A stretch of 64,000 nucleotides of DNA from Nocardia coubleae NBRC 108252 (GTDB lineage Bacteria > Actinomycetota > Actinomycetes > Mycobacteriales > Mycobacteriaceae), in assembly GCF_001612805.1 (NCBI RefSeq), contig NZ_BDBD01000013.1:89022-153021 (forward strand). Direction: 5' to 3'. The notes below the pieces were generated by a model, which was given only the letters and a program-made list of their open reading frames with translations, did no database searches and had not been told where the DNA came from. Position numbers and translations under genes: made by a program. Within the stretch, counting starts at the first letter, position 1. Each line of letters opens with the position of its first letter. Below are positions 44,389 through 54,085 of the stretch, piece by piece.

Positions 44389-45824
44389 TTGCGTTGCACC
44401 GCCTTCGAATACAGATTCAGCAGTCGTTGGTCCGGGTCGTAACGGTTCTTCAATGCGGTATAGGTCTGGCCGCCGTAGAGCTTCGCGAATTCTGCCTCGT
44501 CGTAATAGGAGTCCGAGTACAGGGACTTGTGTCCGTCGAATTCGGAGACGATCTTCTCGATGGCGCGGTTGGCAGCCCCCTCCGGCTGACCGGGCACGGT
44601 GGGCACCGCCGACCAGAATCCGAAGTTGACGTAGGTGTGGCGCGGTTCGAGGGGGTACAGCGGCCACGGTCGGCTGCCGTCGGCGGCGCCGGTCTCGCGC
44701 AAACGCAAGGGGCACAGCCAGATCGGTTCGATCGGGATCTCGCGCAGAAACCACTCGGCGAAGTCGGCGGTGCGGTGGACCGGCACCTCGATGTCCTGCA
44801 CCACCCGCTCCTGCGGCGCGAGTCCCTTGCGGGCCCGGCGCCGGTCGTCGAAGTGGTACTTGCGGTCGAGCGCGACGAGCTTCCAGTAGAAGCTGCTGCG
44901 GCGCAACGACTTGGGCCAGAACCGGCGGATCTTCGGGTTCTGGGTGCCGAAGGCGCGTGAGCACCAGAACCAGTCGGTGTCCCAGCGCCACAGGTAGTCG
45001 GCGATGGTGAGCCGGTCGGTCTTCACGCCGTCGTCGTGCTGCAGGGAGCGGTAGTAGATGTCCATGCCGGTGTAGTCGCTGACCGGGCCGGGTTCGTCGG
45101 TCTGCCCGCCGAGGGTCAGGTAGCTCTCGGTGGCGCTGAAGACGACGCCGTCCAGGTAGTCGACCTGTTCGCCCTGGTAGGAGCGCTCAGTGACGATGCG
45201 TTCCAGCTCGGTTTCCAGCGTGCGCAGGTCGTGGAACCGCACGTGCCGCAGCGCGACATAGGGCTTGACAGCTTCGAGCTCGATTTTCAGGCGAACGGAG
45301 TAGCCGAGGGTGCCGTAGGAGTTGGGGAAACCGTGGAAGAGGTCGGCGTGCTCGCCGGTCGGCGTCGCGGTGAGGATCTCGCCCGACCCGGTCAGGATGT
45401 CCATTTCCAGCACGGATTCGTGCGGGAGACCGTTGCGGAACGAGGTCGACTCGATGCCGAGCCCGGTGACGGCGCCACCGAGGGTGATGGTCTTGAGCTG
45501 CGGAACCACCAGCGGGGCGAGCCCGTAGGGAAGGGTGGCCGCCACCAGGTCCTCGTAGGTGGTCATGCCTGCCACGTCGGCGGTTCTGGCCTGCGGGTCG
45601 ACGGCGATCACCTGCCCCAGCCCCGACACGTCGAGCCCGGGCGCGGTCGTCGCCGCCCTGGCACGGAAAAGGTTCGATGTCTTCTTCGCCAACCGGACGA
45701 CGGCACCCGGTGGGATGGCGCGATAGCTTGCCAGCAGTCGCTCCACACCCGCGCGGTGCGCGGCGTATCCAGACTCGCGTGCGGCCGGTTCGTGGCCGGC
45801 CCTACCCAAAAGACTCACTGCCAC
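44385..45824 (-). CDS. tmsA: FAD-dependent reductase of 10-methyl fatty acid synthesis
   Basis: 479 residues. FAD-binding (PCMH/vanillyl-alcohol-oxidase type) N-terminal half: NLFRARAATTAPGLDVSGLG, VAGMTTYEDLVAATLPYGLA and TLGGAVTGLGIESTSFRNGL. The C-terminal substrate domain is aromatic-rich (LWRWDTDWFWCSRAFGTQNP). By context (4-bp overlap with tmsB) this is the Rv3719/BfaA-like reductase that converts the methylene to a methyl branch. GTG start at 45824; GTG 45818 also possible. Confidence 0.85.
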   Translation of the reverse strand: MAVSLLGRAGHEPAARESGYAAHRAGVERLLASYRAIPPGAVVRLAKKTSNLFRARAATTAPGLDVSGLGQVIAVDPQARTADVAGMTTYEDLVAATLPYGLAPLVVPQLKTITLGGAVTGLGIESTSFRNGLPHESVLEMDILTGSGEILTATPTGEHADLFHGFPNSYGTLGYSVRLKIELEAVKPYVALRHVRFHDLRTLETELERIVTERSYQGEQVDYLDGVVFSATESYLTLGGQTDEPGPVSDYTGMDIYYRSLQHDDGVKTDRLTIADYLWRWDTDWFWCSRAFGTQNPKIRRFWPKSLRRSSFYWKLVALDRKYHFDDRRRARKGLAPQERVVQDIEVPVHRTADFAEWFLREIPIEPIWLCPLRLRETGAADGSRPWPLYPLEPRHTYVNFGFWSAVPTVPGQPEGAANRAIEKIVSEFDGHKSLYSDSYYDEAEFAKLYGGQTYTALKNRYDPDQRLLNLYSKAVQRK

Positions 45825-45993
45825 TGTGTCGACGCTAGTACGCGCCCGCCCGCCCGGCTACCAGATAGATGCACGCCACGGTGAAATGTCACTCAGCTGT
45901 TTCTTCCCGGCCCACCTGACAGGGCAACGCAGTGGGGCGCAAGGCAAGATGTAACCCAGCCCCGCCTATCGTCGGGACCGGCGGGGCCGCGAA

Positions 45994-46013
45994 CTCGAGC
46001 GCGCCAGCGCTCC
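45994..46013. repeat. 20-bp dispersed repeat, copy 2
   Basis: Identical to 9505-9524. It lies 20 bp upstream of the SRPBCC start, in the 209-bp gap divergent from tmsA. Confidence 0.7.
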
Positions 46014-46033
46014 AAAAAACACAGGAGTCAACG

Positions 46034-46468
46034 GTGGGTCAGGTCAGTGCAAGCAGTTCGATCGTCGTCGCGGCGGATCCGCAGCGCACCCTCGAGGCGA
46101 TCGGCGACTACGAGACGGTTCGTCCGCGCATCCTCTCCTCGCACTACCGCGACTACAAGGTGATCGAGGGCGGTAAGGGCGCGGGCACCGTGGTGGAGTG
46201 GACCCTGCAGGCCACCGAGAAGCGGGTGCGCAACGTGCGTGCCAGTGTGACGGTCGCGGACTCGATTCTCACCGAGCGCGACGCCAACTCCTCGATGGTC
46301 AACACCTGGACCGTCACGCCCGAGGGCACCGGTTCGCGCGTCACCGTGCGCACCACCTGGAAGGGTGCGGGCGGCATCGGCGGCATCTTCGAGGGCATCT
46401 TCGCGCCGCTCGGCCTGAAGAAGATCCAGGCCGAGCTGCTGGAGAACCTGAAGCGCGAACTGGCCTGA
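46034..46468 (+). CDS. SRPBCC (START-like) family protein
   Basis: 144 residues from GTG 46034 with CAGGAG upstream. The fold elements are visible: SASSSIVVAADPQRTLEAIG, DYKVIEGGKGAGTVVEWTLQ, and the C-terminal helix IFEGIFAPLGLKKIQAELLE that covers the hydrophobic cavity. Such proteins bind lipids or other hydrophobic ligands. The equivalent gene (Rv3718c) sits beside the tms pair in M. tuberculosis, suggesting a lipid link. Ligand unknown. Confidence 0.87.
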   Translation: MGQVSASSSIVVAADPQRTLEAIGDYETVRPRILSSHYRDYKVIEGGKGAGTVVEWTLQATEKRVRNVRASVTVADSILTERDANSSMVNTWTVTPEGTGSRVTVRTTWKGAGGIGGIFEGIFAPLGLKKIQAELLENLKRELA

Positions 46469-46469
46469 G

Positions 46470-46820
46470 TCAGTATTTGCCGATGTCGAAGAGGTTGCCC
46501 TCGGGATCGGCGACGGTCACCCACTGCACGCCGTACTGGTCGAAGTCGCCGATGTGCTTGCCGCCAAGGCCGATCGCGCGTTCGAGGGCATCGGCCCACT
46601 GCGTCGAGTGGAAGTCCAGGTGCACGGCGTTCTTGCCCGGCGTCCGGTCGGGCACCTGGATGAACATCAGCACCGGCGACATGCCTGTCGACCGGCCGAT
46701 CTCGGCGAAGAACGGTGAGGCCGCCGGTTCGACGGGCACGTCGAGCAGTTGGGCGTAGAACTCGGCGAGGGCGGCCGCGTTGTGGCAGTCGACGACGACA
46801 TTGGCGATGGCGAGGGTCAT
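46470..46820 (-). CDS. VOC/glyoxalase-fold protein
   Basis: 116 residues, a single VOC domain with the paired beta-alpha-beta motifs: IANVVVDCHNAAALAEFYAQ and VHLDFHSTQWADALERAI, VTVADPEGNLFDIGKY. The final E-G-N-x-F-D pattern is typical of glyoxalase-like or bleomycin-resistance-like members. The start codon overlaps the upstream MerR stop, so both are translated from one mRNA and the regulator probably controls it. Confidence 0.88.
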   Translation of the reverse strand: MTLAIANVVVDCHNAAALAEFYAQLLDVPVEPAASPFFAEIGRSTGMSPVLMFIQVPDRTPGKNAVHLDFHSTQWADALERAIGLGGKHIGDFDQYGVQWVTVADPEGNLFDIGKY

Positions 46821-47647
46821 CGGGTTTCTCCTTCGGTGATGGGCCAGCACACTTCGGTGCGGTATTCGGCCGGGTTGTCGGTGTGCTGCGGTCCCACGAG
46901 GTAGCGCTCGCGGATCGGTTCGTCGGCCAGGGCTTCGTCGTGTTCGGCGACATAGCTGCCGAGGGCGCCGTAGGTGCGGTCGAAGTCGTCGAACGCGCCG
47001 GTGTGCACGGCCACGGCGTAGCGGCGGGCGGGCATGTCGGTGAGTTCGAGGCCGGGTGGCGGGGTGAGTTCCGTGCCCGGGGGAAGTGGCAGGTAGGCGC
47101 TCACCTCGCCCGATTCGTCGGTGAAGAATTCGGTCGAGTAGGTGGCGCCCGCGATTCCGCCCGGTGTCACGCCCGCGGCGAGCACCGTCTGGAACAGCTG
47201 GTCGAAGGCGAGACCGCACCATTCGCCGATGGCGTCGCGGGCGACCCGGTCGGTGCGGGTGAGCGCGGTGCACGCCGGCTCGATCCGGTATTCCACCCGC
47301 AGCATCGGCGCGGGCACGGTGAGCAGCGCGCGCAACGAGGTGACCACGTCCCTGGTGCGCTGCAGTTCGGCTTCCATCGCGCTGAGGTGTTCGCGCAGGG
47401 TCGCGTCGCGCGTGGTCGGGTCGGGCGCGGCGAGTACCTCGCGGATTCGTGGCAGCGGCATGGCCAGATCGCGCAGCCTGCGGATGAGGTGCGCCTGCTC
47501 GACCTGGTCGACGGAGTAGCGGCGGTACCCGGAACCGGGTGCCACCGCGACCGGCTCGAGCAACTCGATCTCGTGGTAGTAGCGCAGCGTCTTGACGCTC
47601 AGAAGCGTGAGGCGGGCGAACTCGCCGATCGTCACGGTGGCTGTCAT
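46817..47647 (-). CDS. MerR family regulator with GyrI-like effector domain
   Basis: 276 residues. MerR helix-turn-helix at the N-terminus (TIGEFARLTLLSVKTLRYYH, GYRRYSVDQVEQAHLIRRLR), a coiled dimer helix, and a GyrI-like ligand-binding domain (about 120-276; MPARRYAVAVHTGAFDDFDR, GSYVAEH), as in BmrR-type multidrug sensors. It overlaps the VOC gene by 4 bp. Ligands are probably hydrophobic cations or antibiotics; unproven. Confidence 0.9.
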   Translation of the reverse strand: MTATVTIGEFARLTLLSVKTLRYYHEIELLEPVAVAPGSGYRRYSVDQVEQAHLIRRLRDLAMPLPRIREVLAAPDPTTRDATLREHLSAMEAELQRTRDVVTSLRALLTVPAPMLRVEYRIEPACTALTRTDRVARDAIGEWCGLAFDQLFQTVLAAGVTPGGIAGATYSTEFFTDESGEVSAYLPLPPGTELTPPPGLELTDMPARRYAVAVHTGAFDDFDRTYGALGSYVAEHDEALADEPIRERYLVGPQHTDNPAEYRTEVCWPITEGETR

Positions 47648-47688
47648 GGAGACAAGCCAACACCCTCCAGTAGCGGGAAGGTCAACGA

Positions 47689-48237
47689 TCAGGCCGGGGT
47701 GAGCACGAATGCCGCGAGCAGGCCGCCGCCGCGCCACCAGGAATAGCCGAGCCAGACGCCGGGCGTGACCTCTCTGATCTCGTCGTAGACCGGCGAGGGG
47801 TAGTTCAGGGCCCAGGCCGGGGCGGCGTCGAGGATCGAGGGCGCCCGGTAGACATCGGCCGGGAAGGCCTCGAGTCCGGCGCCGGTGACCCGGTTCGTCA
47901 GTGTGCCGCCGTCGGGGCCCGTGCGGAACACCTTGCCGATCCACACCGACTGCGCGATGCCGTCCAGCCGTTCCGGACGGAGCACCCAGCCGTTGGTGAC
48001 GCCCATCGGCACCGCACCGGCGCCCGCGTCGCGGTAGATCTGGTCCTGTTGGCCGACACTGCAGCGGAACCGCAGTGAGTCGATGGTCGCGGCACGATTG
48101 CCGGGGTCGAGCACGCATCCGGCGCCGTAGTCGGCGACGGGTGTCGGTGGATCGGCGGCGGCGCCGACCGGGGTGAGAACGAGCAGGCTCGCACACAGAG
48201 CCGATGTGGTCACCAGACGAGCACGCATGGCATTCAT
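47689..48237 (-). CDS. Secreted hypothetical protein
   Basis: 182 residues. Sec signal peptide [20 protein letters not shown] ending near AAADPPTPV. The mature part has two cysteines ([25 protein letters not shown]) likely bonded and a Trp/Tyr-rich C-terminus ([20 protein letters not shown]). AGGAG precedes the ATG. No family recognised. Confidence 0.8.
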   Translation of the reverse strand: MNAMRARLVTTSALCASLLVLTPVGAAADPPTPVADYGAGCVLDPGNRAATIDSLRFRCSVGQQDQIYRDAGAGAVPMGVTNGWVLRPERLDGIAQSVWIGKVFRTGPDGGTLTNRVTGAGLEAFPADVYRAPSILDAAPAWALNYPSPVYDEIREVTPGVWLGYSWWRGGGLLAAFVLTPA

Positions 48238-48449
48238 CCGATCTCCTAGGGTTGCTGACCCGTAGCCCGACCTGTCCCGATCCTAGGCCGCGCGCAACGC
48301 CGAAGGCCAGCCACCGCCCTCCGGGCACCCCGACTAGGCTGGTACGTGGACAAGGCCCGAGCCCCCACCCGATGCACCATCCGGTCGTCGGCCGCGGCTC
48401 ACGGGGCCGAAAACCCGCGGCGCCAGCCGCCGACAACACAGGAGCCTTC

Positions 48450-48791
48450 GTGCAACCCGGTGATGGTCAGTTCGACATGCAAGCGCTGCTTGCCCAGGCC
48501 CAGCAGATGCAGCAGGCCGTGATGCAGGCCCAGGCCGAGCTCGCCGAATCGGAGGTGCAGGGCCAGGCCGGTGGCGGTCTCGTGCAGGCGACCATCAAGG
48601 TGAGCGGCGAGATCACCGCCCTCACCATCGACCCCAAGGTCGTCGACCCGTCCGATGTCGACGGTCTGCAGGACCTGGTGATCGGCGCGATCAACGACGC
48701 GATGGCCAACGCGCAGCAGCTGGCCGCCGAACGGCTCGGCCCGCTGTCGCAGGGCCTCGGCGGTTCGATGCCCGGACTGCCTGATTTCTGA
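48450..48791 (+). CDS. ybaB: YbaB/EbfC nucleoid-associated protein
   Basis: 113 residues from GTG 48450 with AGGAG upstream. Coiled helix ([23 protein letters not shown]) and the conserved sheet [21 protein letters not shown] with D-P-S-D-V, then an exposed C-terminal tail. Dimeric DNA-binding protein of the dnaX-ybaB-recR group. It overlaps recR by 1 bp (TGATG). Confidence 0.93.
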   Translation: MQPGDGQFDMQALLAQAQQMQQAVMQAQAELAESEVQGQAGGGLVQATIKVSGEITALTIDPKVVDPSDVDGLQDLVIGAINDAMANAQQLAAERLGPLSQGLGGSMPGLPDF

Positions 48792-49399
48792 TGTATGAGG
48801 GGCCGGTACAGGATCTGATCGACGAGCTGGGCAAGCTGCCCGGCGTCGGTCCGAAGAGCGCGCAGCGCATCGCTTTTCATCTGCTGCAGGTGGAGCCGCC
48901 GGAGATCGACCGGTTGCAGGCCGTGCTGCAGAAGGTGCGCGACGGCGTGCAGTTCTGCGTGTCGTGCGGCACCGTCGCCGACGGCGAGCTGTGCCGGATC
49001 TGCGCCGACCCCCGCCGCGACCGCACCATGATCTGTGTGGTCGAGGAACCCAAGGATGTGCAGGCGATCGAGCGCACCCGCGAGTTCCGTGGTCGCTACC
49101 ACGTGCTCGGTGGTGCGCTCGATCCGCTCAGCGGTGTCGGACCCGACCAGTTGCGGATCCGGGAGCTGTTGACCCGCATCGGTAATCAGGACGACGGTGT
49201 CGACGTGAGCGAGGTCATCATCGCGACCGACCCGAACACCGAGGGCGAGGCGACCGCCACCTATCTGGTGCGCATGCTGCGCGATTTCCCCGGGCTCACC
49301 GTGACCCGGTTGGCGTCGGGCCTGCCGATGGGTGGTGACCTGGAGTTCGCCGACGAGCTGACGCTCGGTCGTGCGCTGTCGGGTCGCCGGGCGCTCTAG
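48791..49399 (+). CDS. recR: Recombination protein RecR
   Basis: 202 residues. N-terminal HhH ([20 protein letters not shown]), Cys4 zinc finger [20 protein letters not shown], and Toprim domain ([37 protein letters not shown]). RecR works with RecF/RecO to load RecA at gaps. Its stop overlaps the convergent gene's stop within a CTCTAGAG palindrome. Confidence 0.96.
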   Translation: MYEGPVQDLIDELGKLPGVGPKSAQRIAFHLLQVEPPEIDRLQAVLQKVRDGVQFCVSCGTVADGELCRICADPRRDRTMICVVEEPKDVQAIERTREFRGRYHVLGGALDPLSGVGPDQLRIRELLTRIGNQDDGVDVSEVIIATDPNTEGEATATYLVRMLRDFPGLTVTRLASGLPMGGDLEFADELTLGRALSGRRAL

Positions 49400-50031
49400 A
49401 GCTCGACCCGGGCCCAGTTCGCTTCGTCGGCAACGGGTTTGCCGTTGGTCCAGTCCCAGATGATGCGGGCGACCTCGGCGGCGTCGCCGAGTTTCGTCCC
49501 GAAATGCCGGTCGGCCGAGCCGTCGCGGTATTCGAGGGTGTAGGTGCCGTCGGGGTCGCGGTAGGTCTGGATGTAGCTCTGTTCGCCGCGTTCGACGATC
49601 AGGTACGGGTTCGGTGCGGCCAGGCCCGCTACCCATCGGTGCGCCAATTCCTCGGTGAGATAAGGGAATTCGCCTGCGCCGCCGTGGGTGACGGCGATCG
49701 GGATGTGCCCGGCGGGATCGATCAGCCACGACAGCTGCGGGTCGTAGACGGCGTAGCCGCGCGGGGTGGCCAGGTCGAACAGCAGATTGCGGACGAAGCC
49801 GATCGCGTCGTACGGCGACGGCACGAACAGGGTGTCGCCGGTCGGGCCGCTGACGGGACTGCTGAGGAAGCCGTCCTCCTCGGGCAGCGCGCTGTCGCGG
49901 GCGTTGAGTTCGGCCGCGATCTCGGCGATGGCGTCGGTTTCGGGCAGACCTTCCTGCGCGGTCAGGTAGGCGTCGATCTCGTCGAGGGAGGAGGCCGCGC
50001 CCGACGGCAGAAGGATGTGGTCGTAGCTCAC
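49396..50031 (-). CDS. Hypothetical soluble protein
   Basis: 211 residues. The C-terminal half ([60 protein letters not shown]) reads like a small alpha/beta domain often found as an immunity-like or SMI1/KNR4-like protein, but I cannot place it. No signal peptide or membrane helix. No partner gene adjacent. Confidence 0.75.
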   Translation of the reverse strand: MSYDHILLPSGAASSLDEIDAYLTAQEGLPETDAIAEIAAELNARDSALPEEDGFLSSPVSGPTGDTLFVPSPYDAIGFVRNLLFDLATPRGYAVYDPQLSWLIDPAGHIPIAVTHGGAGEFPYLTEELAHRWVAGLAAPNPYLIVERGEQSYIQTYRDPDGTYTLEYRDGSADRHFGTKLGDAAEVARIIWDWTNGKPVADEANWARVEL

Positions 50032-50157
50032 CTGGTCAACCCTACGTAGGTGCTCGGACCGAACTCACCGAGGGCGGGAACACTCCGCTCGGGACGGTGG
50101 CGGGGGAGAATCGGGGCCGATGTACGTGGTGTCGACCGGCGACGATACGGAGGGCCC

Positions 50158-52923
50158 GTGACCGAGCTCGATGAGGCGCGACTCGCGCCGGGCGTGCGGG
50201 CGCAGGTGGCCGAGCAGTTCGCCCGGTACCGGTCCGCGAGCCGGGCCGACGCGCCGTTCGACGAATGCGGCGGGCCGACCCGGGGCTATTACGACGAACT
50301 GGTCGACGGTCAGGGCCGGGTTCGCCCGATGTGGGCCGAACTGTCGGCGGCCTTCGCCGAGCGCGGTGTCGCGGGCCTGGCCGACATCGATCACCGGGTG
50401 CGCAGGCGGATCGAGGACGACGGCGTCACCTACAGCGGCCCCGACGGCAGCGCCCGACCGTGGCGGCTCGATCCCATCCCGCTGCTGGTCTCCGCCGACG
50501 ACTGGACCCGCCTGGAAGCGGGCCTCGTGCAGCGTTCCCGTGTGCTCGACGAGGTGCTCACCGATGTGTACGGGCCGCGCAGGCTGCTCACCTCCGGTGT
50601 ACTGCCGCCGCAGGTGGTGTTCGGCAGTGCCGGGTACGTGCGTGCCGCGCACGGCATCACCGTGCCCGGCACGCATCAGTTGTTCCTGCACGGCTGCGAC
50701 ATCAGCCGGTTCGGTGACGGTGACTTCCGGGTGCTCGCCGACTGGGCGCAGGCGCCGTCGGGCGCCGGGTACGCGCTGGCCGACCGCCGCGTTGTCGCCT
50801 CGGCGATCCCGGAGTCGTTCGAACACGCCGGGCCACGTCCGCTGAGCCCGTTCGCGCGGGCGATGCGGTCGATGCTCGCCGAGGCGGCCCCCGAATCGGC
50901 CGACGGCGCGGAACCCGTTGTGGTCGTGCTGAGTCCGGGTGCGCAGTCCGAAACCGCCTTCGACCAGGCCTATCTGGCGCAGACCCTCGGTTTCCCGCTG
51001 GTGGAGAGCGCTGATCTGGTCGTGCGCGACGGTGCGCTGTGGATGCGGTCGCTCGGCAGTCTCGAACGGGTCGATGTGGTGTTGCGACGCGTCGACGCGG
51101 AATTCGCCGATCCGCTGGACTTGCGTCCCGATTCGCGGCTCGGGGTCGTGGGGTTGGTCGAGGTGTTGCGGCGCGGAGCGGTGACGGTGGTCAACACCCT
51201 CGGCAGCGGGCTGCTCGAATCACCCGCGCTGAGCGTGTGCCTGCCACGGATCGCGCGGACGGTCCTCGGTGAGGAACTGCTGCTCGACGGGGTGCAGTCG
51301 TACTGGGGTGAGATGGAAACCGAACGCGCCCATCTGGTTTCCCATGTCGGTGAACTGGTGATCCGTTCGGCTGTCGACGGGACGACCATCTTCGGGCCGA
51401 ATCTCACCGCCGCCGAACGCGCGGAACTCGCGGCACGGATCGAGGCCGAGACGTGGCGGTGGGTGGGTCAGGAACCCGCCGAATTCTCCGTCGCGCCGTC
51501 GGTGCAGGAGCGGTCGGGGCTGGCGCCCGCCCCGGTGGGGATGCGGTTGTTCTCGCTGGCGCGGCGTGGTGGGTACACGGCGATGGCCGGTGGTCTCGGC
51601 CAGCAGTGGTTGCGGCGCGAACCGGGTCATGTCGCGATCAAGGTGGCGGCCAAGGATGTCTGGGTCCGGGCGGCCCCGGCCGCCGCGCCCGCCGCCGCCG
51701 ATCTGCCGCACGAGGACCGCACGCGCCGCGCCGCGCCGGTGGTGGAGGCGGTGAGTTCCCCGCGCGTCCTCAACGACCTGTTCTGGATGGGTCGCTACGG
51801 CGAACGAGCCGAATCGGTGGTCCGGCTGCTCGCCGCGACCCACGATGTCTATCAGGACTATCGCTACCGGCCGTGGCTGGAAGGCGGTGCGGCGCTGCCG
51901 GTTCTGTGGCACGCGCTCGCGGTGACAACCGGTACCGACCGTGTTCTCGAGGCGATGGAGGAGCCCGCCGAGCGAGCGGCGGGGGTGCCTGCCGACAGTG
52001 GGTCCGGTGCGGACTCGCCGGAGGCGTCGAGCACCGGCGTGTCTCGCGTGCCGAGGGCTGCCGAGGAAGAGTCGTCTCCCGGTTCGGAGGTCGCGGACGT
52101 AACGGCCGCGGCGTCTCGCGTCGTCGGGGCATCGGCGGCAGGGTTCCGGTATCTGGCGGCGTTGACCGGGGATCGGCAGCGGGCCGGGTCGTTGGCCTAC
52201 GCGATCGACCATTACGGGTCGGCGGCTCGGGCTGTGCGCGACCAGGCGTCGGGGGATACCTGGATGATCCTCGGTGCGGTGGACCGGGCGCTGGCCGAAT
52301 TCCGTGGTGCCGAGGGTGAGACGGCGATGTCGTCGGTGCATTCGCTGTCGCTGGCGGCCCTGCTCGCCCTGTCGGGCATCGGTGCGGAATCCCTTGTGCG
52401 CGACACGGGTTGGCAGGTGATGGAGATCGGCAAGCGGGTGGAGCGCGGGCTCGCGCTGACGGCGCTGCTCGAATCGACGCTCGCGCGTGAGCATCCGGCG
52501 GAGGAGGAGCAGGTGCTGTTCGACGCGGTGCTCGCGGCCACCGAGTCGGCGGTCATGTACCGGCGTAGACATCGTGGGGCGCCGCAGATCGTTGCCCTGG
52601 CCGATCTGTTGCTGTTCGACGCCGCCAACCCCCGCTCGCTGGTGTACCAACTCGACCGGCTCGAAACCGGTTTCCAGGCGCTGCCGGGCAGTTCGGGTAC
52701 GTCGCGTTCGCAACGCCTGCTCGCCGACGCGCAACGCATGGTGCGGCGGGTCGACCCCGCCGATCTGGAACACGCCGACGACGGTGTGCGCACCGAACTG
52801 GTGGAACTGCTGGAAGGGGTGCACTTGCGGTTGCGCAAGCTGGCCGAATCGTTCGAGACTTCCAAGTTGACCGTGCCGCAGGGCATTCAGCCCCTGTGGG
52901 GCAGCGCGAGGGTGGTCGGATGA
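50158..52923 (+). CDS. Circularly permuted ATP-grasp fused to alpha-E (DUF403) domain
   Basis: 921 residues from GTG 50158 with CGGAGG upstream. N-terminal half (about 1-500) is a circularly permuted ATP-grasp type 2: RPWRLDPIPLLVSADDWTRL, GCDISRFGDGDFRVLADWAQ, VVLSPGAQSETAFDQAYLAQ. C-terminal half is the all-alpha alpha-E domain (SPRVLNDLFWMGRYGERAES, VHSLSLAALLALSGIGAESL). These occur as separate neighbouring genes in many bacteria; here they are fused. The gene overlaps a transglutaminase by 4 bp. Predicted peptide or protein ligation; substrate unknown. Confidence 0.88.
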   Translation: MTELDEARLAPGVRAQVAEQFARYRSASRADAPFDECGGPTRGYYDELVDGQGRVRPMWAELSAAFAERGVAGLADIDHRVRRRIEDDGVTYSGPDGSARPWRLDPIPLLVSADDWTRLEAGLVQRSRVLDEVLTDVYGPRRLLTSGVLPPQVVFGSAGYVRAAHGITVPGTHQLFLHGCDISRFGDGDFRVLADWAQAPSGAGYALADRRVVASAIPESFEHAGPRPLSPFARAMRSMLAEAAPESADGAEPVVVVLSPGAQSETAFDQAYLAQTLGFPLVESADLVVRDGALWMRSLGSLERVDVVLRRVDAEFADPLDLRPDSRLGVVGLVEVLRRGAVTVVNTLGSGLLESPALSVCLPRIARTVLGEELLLDGVQSYWGEMETERAHLVSHVGELVIRSAVDGTTIFGPNLTAAERAELAARIEAETWRWVGQEPAEFSVAPSVQERSGLAPAPVGMRLFSLARRGGYTAMAGGLGQQWLRREPGHVAIKVAAKDVWVRAAPAAAPAAADLPHEDRTRRAAPVVEAVSSPRVLNDLFWMGRYGERAESVVRLLAATHDVYQDYRYRPWLEGGAALPVLWHALAVTTGTDRVLEAMEEPAERAAGVPADSGSGADSPEASSTGVSRVPRAAEEESSPGSEVADVTAAASRVVGASAAGFRYLAALTGDRQRAGSLAYAIDHYGSAARAVRDQASGDTWMILGAVDRALAEFRGAEGETAMSSVHSLSLAALLALSGIGAESLVRDTGWQVMEIGKRVERGLALTALLESTLAREHPAEEEQVLFDAVLAATESAVMYRRRHRGAPQIVALADLLLFDAANPRSLVYQLDRLETGFQALPGSSGTSRSQRLLADAQRMVRRVDPADLEHADDGVRTELVELLEGVHLRLRKLAESFETSKLTVPQGIQPLWGSARVVG

Positions 52924-53783
52924 GCACCTACCGCGTGCTGCACCACACCACCTACGCCTACTCCGATGAGGTGAGCAGTTCCTACGGACGTGCGTATCTC
53001 ACACCACGAGAGTTTCCCGGCCAGCGCTTGCTCGCCCACGACATCCACATCGACCCCGGCCCGTCCGACCGCTCGGCAGGCCCCGACGTATACGGCAACG
53101 CCACCACGTATTTCCATGTGACACAGGAACATCGCCGACTCGTGGTGACCGCCGAATCGCTCGTCGAAGTCGACCAACCCCCACCACCGGACGCCGATCT
53201 CCCCTGGGAACAGGCCCGTCCGACTGCGAGCACCGGCCCCCTCGCCGTCGAATTCACCCTCGACCTGACCCAGCCCGAAATCACACCCGACGTCAAAGCC
53301 TATGCCGCGCAGAGCTTCACCCCGGGCCGCCCACTTTTGGAGGCGATCACCGAACTCAACTCCCGCATCCACCACGACTTCCACTACCGCACCGGCTCGA
53401 CAACGGTGAGCACCAGCGTCGCCGACGTCTTCACCGCCCGCGAAGGCGTCTGCCAGGACTTCGCCCGCCTCGCCGCCGCCTGCCTACGCTCCCACGGCCT
53501 GGCCGCCCGCTACGTCTCCGGCTACCTGGCCACCGAGCCACCCCCCGGCCGCGAACGCATGATCGGCGCCGACGCCACCCACGCCTGGACCGCCGTCTGG
53601 CTCCCCACCCCCACCACCTGGCTCCCTTTCGACCCGACCAACAACCAACTTCCCGACGACCGCTACACCACCCTCGCCTGGGGCCGCGACTACCAAGACG
53701 TAGCCCCCCTCCGCGGAATCATCTACACCGAAGCCGCCACCTCCACCATCGACGTCTCCGTAGACGTCGCCCCGGTCGGCTGA
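52920..53783 (+). CDS. Transglutaminase-like protein
   Basis: 287 residues from the ATG overlapping the upstream stop. N-terminal BTG-type beta domain (YRVLHHTTYAYSDEVSSSYG) and transglutaminase core. The catalytic triad is intact: Cys178 (REGVCQDFARLAAACLRSHG), His221 (DATHAWTAVWLP), Asp238 (FDPTNNQLPDDRY). Constant association with CP-ATP-grasp/alpha-E proteins suggests a peptide ligation and cleavage pathway. No signal peptide is seen. Confidence 0.92.
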   Translation: MSTYRVLHHTTYAYSDEVSSSYGRAYLTPREFPGQRLLAHDIHIDPGPSDRSAGPDVYGNATTYFHVTQEHRRLVVTAESLVEVDQPPPPDADLPWEQARPTASTGPLAVEFTLDLTQPEITPDVKAYAAQSFTPGRPLLEAITELNSRIHHDFHYRTGSTTVSTSVADVFTAREGVCQDFARLAAACLRSHGLAARYVSGYLATEPPPGRERMIGADATHAWTAVWLPTPTTWLPFDPTNNQLPDDRYTTLAWGRDYQDVAPLRGIIYTEAATSTIDVSVDVAPVG

Positions 53784-53786
53784 CGG

Positions 53787-53825
53787 TAGACGCTGGAGCG
53801 CGGTCGGACTAACCTCTTAGCTAAG
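53787..53825 (+). promoter_or_regulatory. vapBC promoter and operator
   Basis: -35 TAGACG (53787-53792), 17-bp spacer, -10 TAACCT (53810-53815), then perfect 10-bp palindrome CTTAGCTAAG (53816-53825) which overlaps the GGAGG ribosome site. A bound VapBC complex would block both steps. Confidence 0.5.
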
Positions 53826-53833
53826 GAGGCGTT

Positions 53834-54085
53834 ATGGCTGGGGACGCGGCGGAGCGGTTCAATATTCACGACGCGAAGACCAACCTGTCGCGCATCATCG
53901 AGCGGGTGGAGCAGGGGGAGGAAATCGTGATCAGTCGGGCGGGGACGCCGGTCGCCAAGGTGGTGCCGTTGACGCGCAGGGTGAATCGGACGGCGCGGGG
54001 TTCACTGCGCGGACGGGTGACGCTGTCCCCGGATTGGGATTCGGCGGAGACGAACGCCGACATCGCGCGCGACTTCGGCGCATGA
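53834..54085 (+). CDS. vapB: Phd/YefM-type antitoxin (VapB-like)
   Basis: 83 residues. Typical N-terminal binding fold FNIHDAKTNLSRIIERVEQG, EEIVISRAGTPVAKVVPL and a disordered Arg/Asp C-terminal tail that would cover the toxin site. AAGGAGG upstream of ATG. Overlaps the toxin gene by 4 bp. Confidence 0.92.
   Translation: MAGDAAERFNIHDAKTNLSRIIERVEQGEEIVISRAGTPVAKVVPLTRRVNRTARGSLRGRVTLSPDWDSAETNADIARDFGA

Noticed and set aside
44389..44991. N-terminal extension of tmsB
   Set aside because: The upstream frame lies inside tmsA and reads as nonsense; GTG 44388 in a 4-bp overlap gives a full-length methyltransferase.
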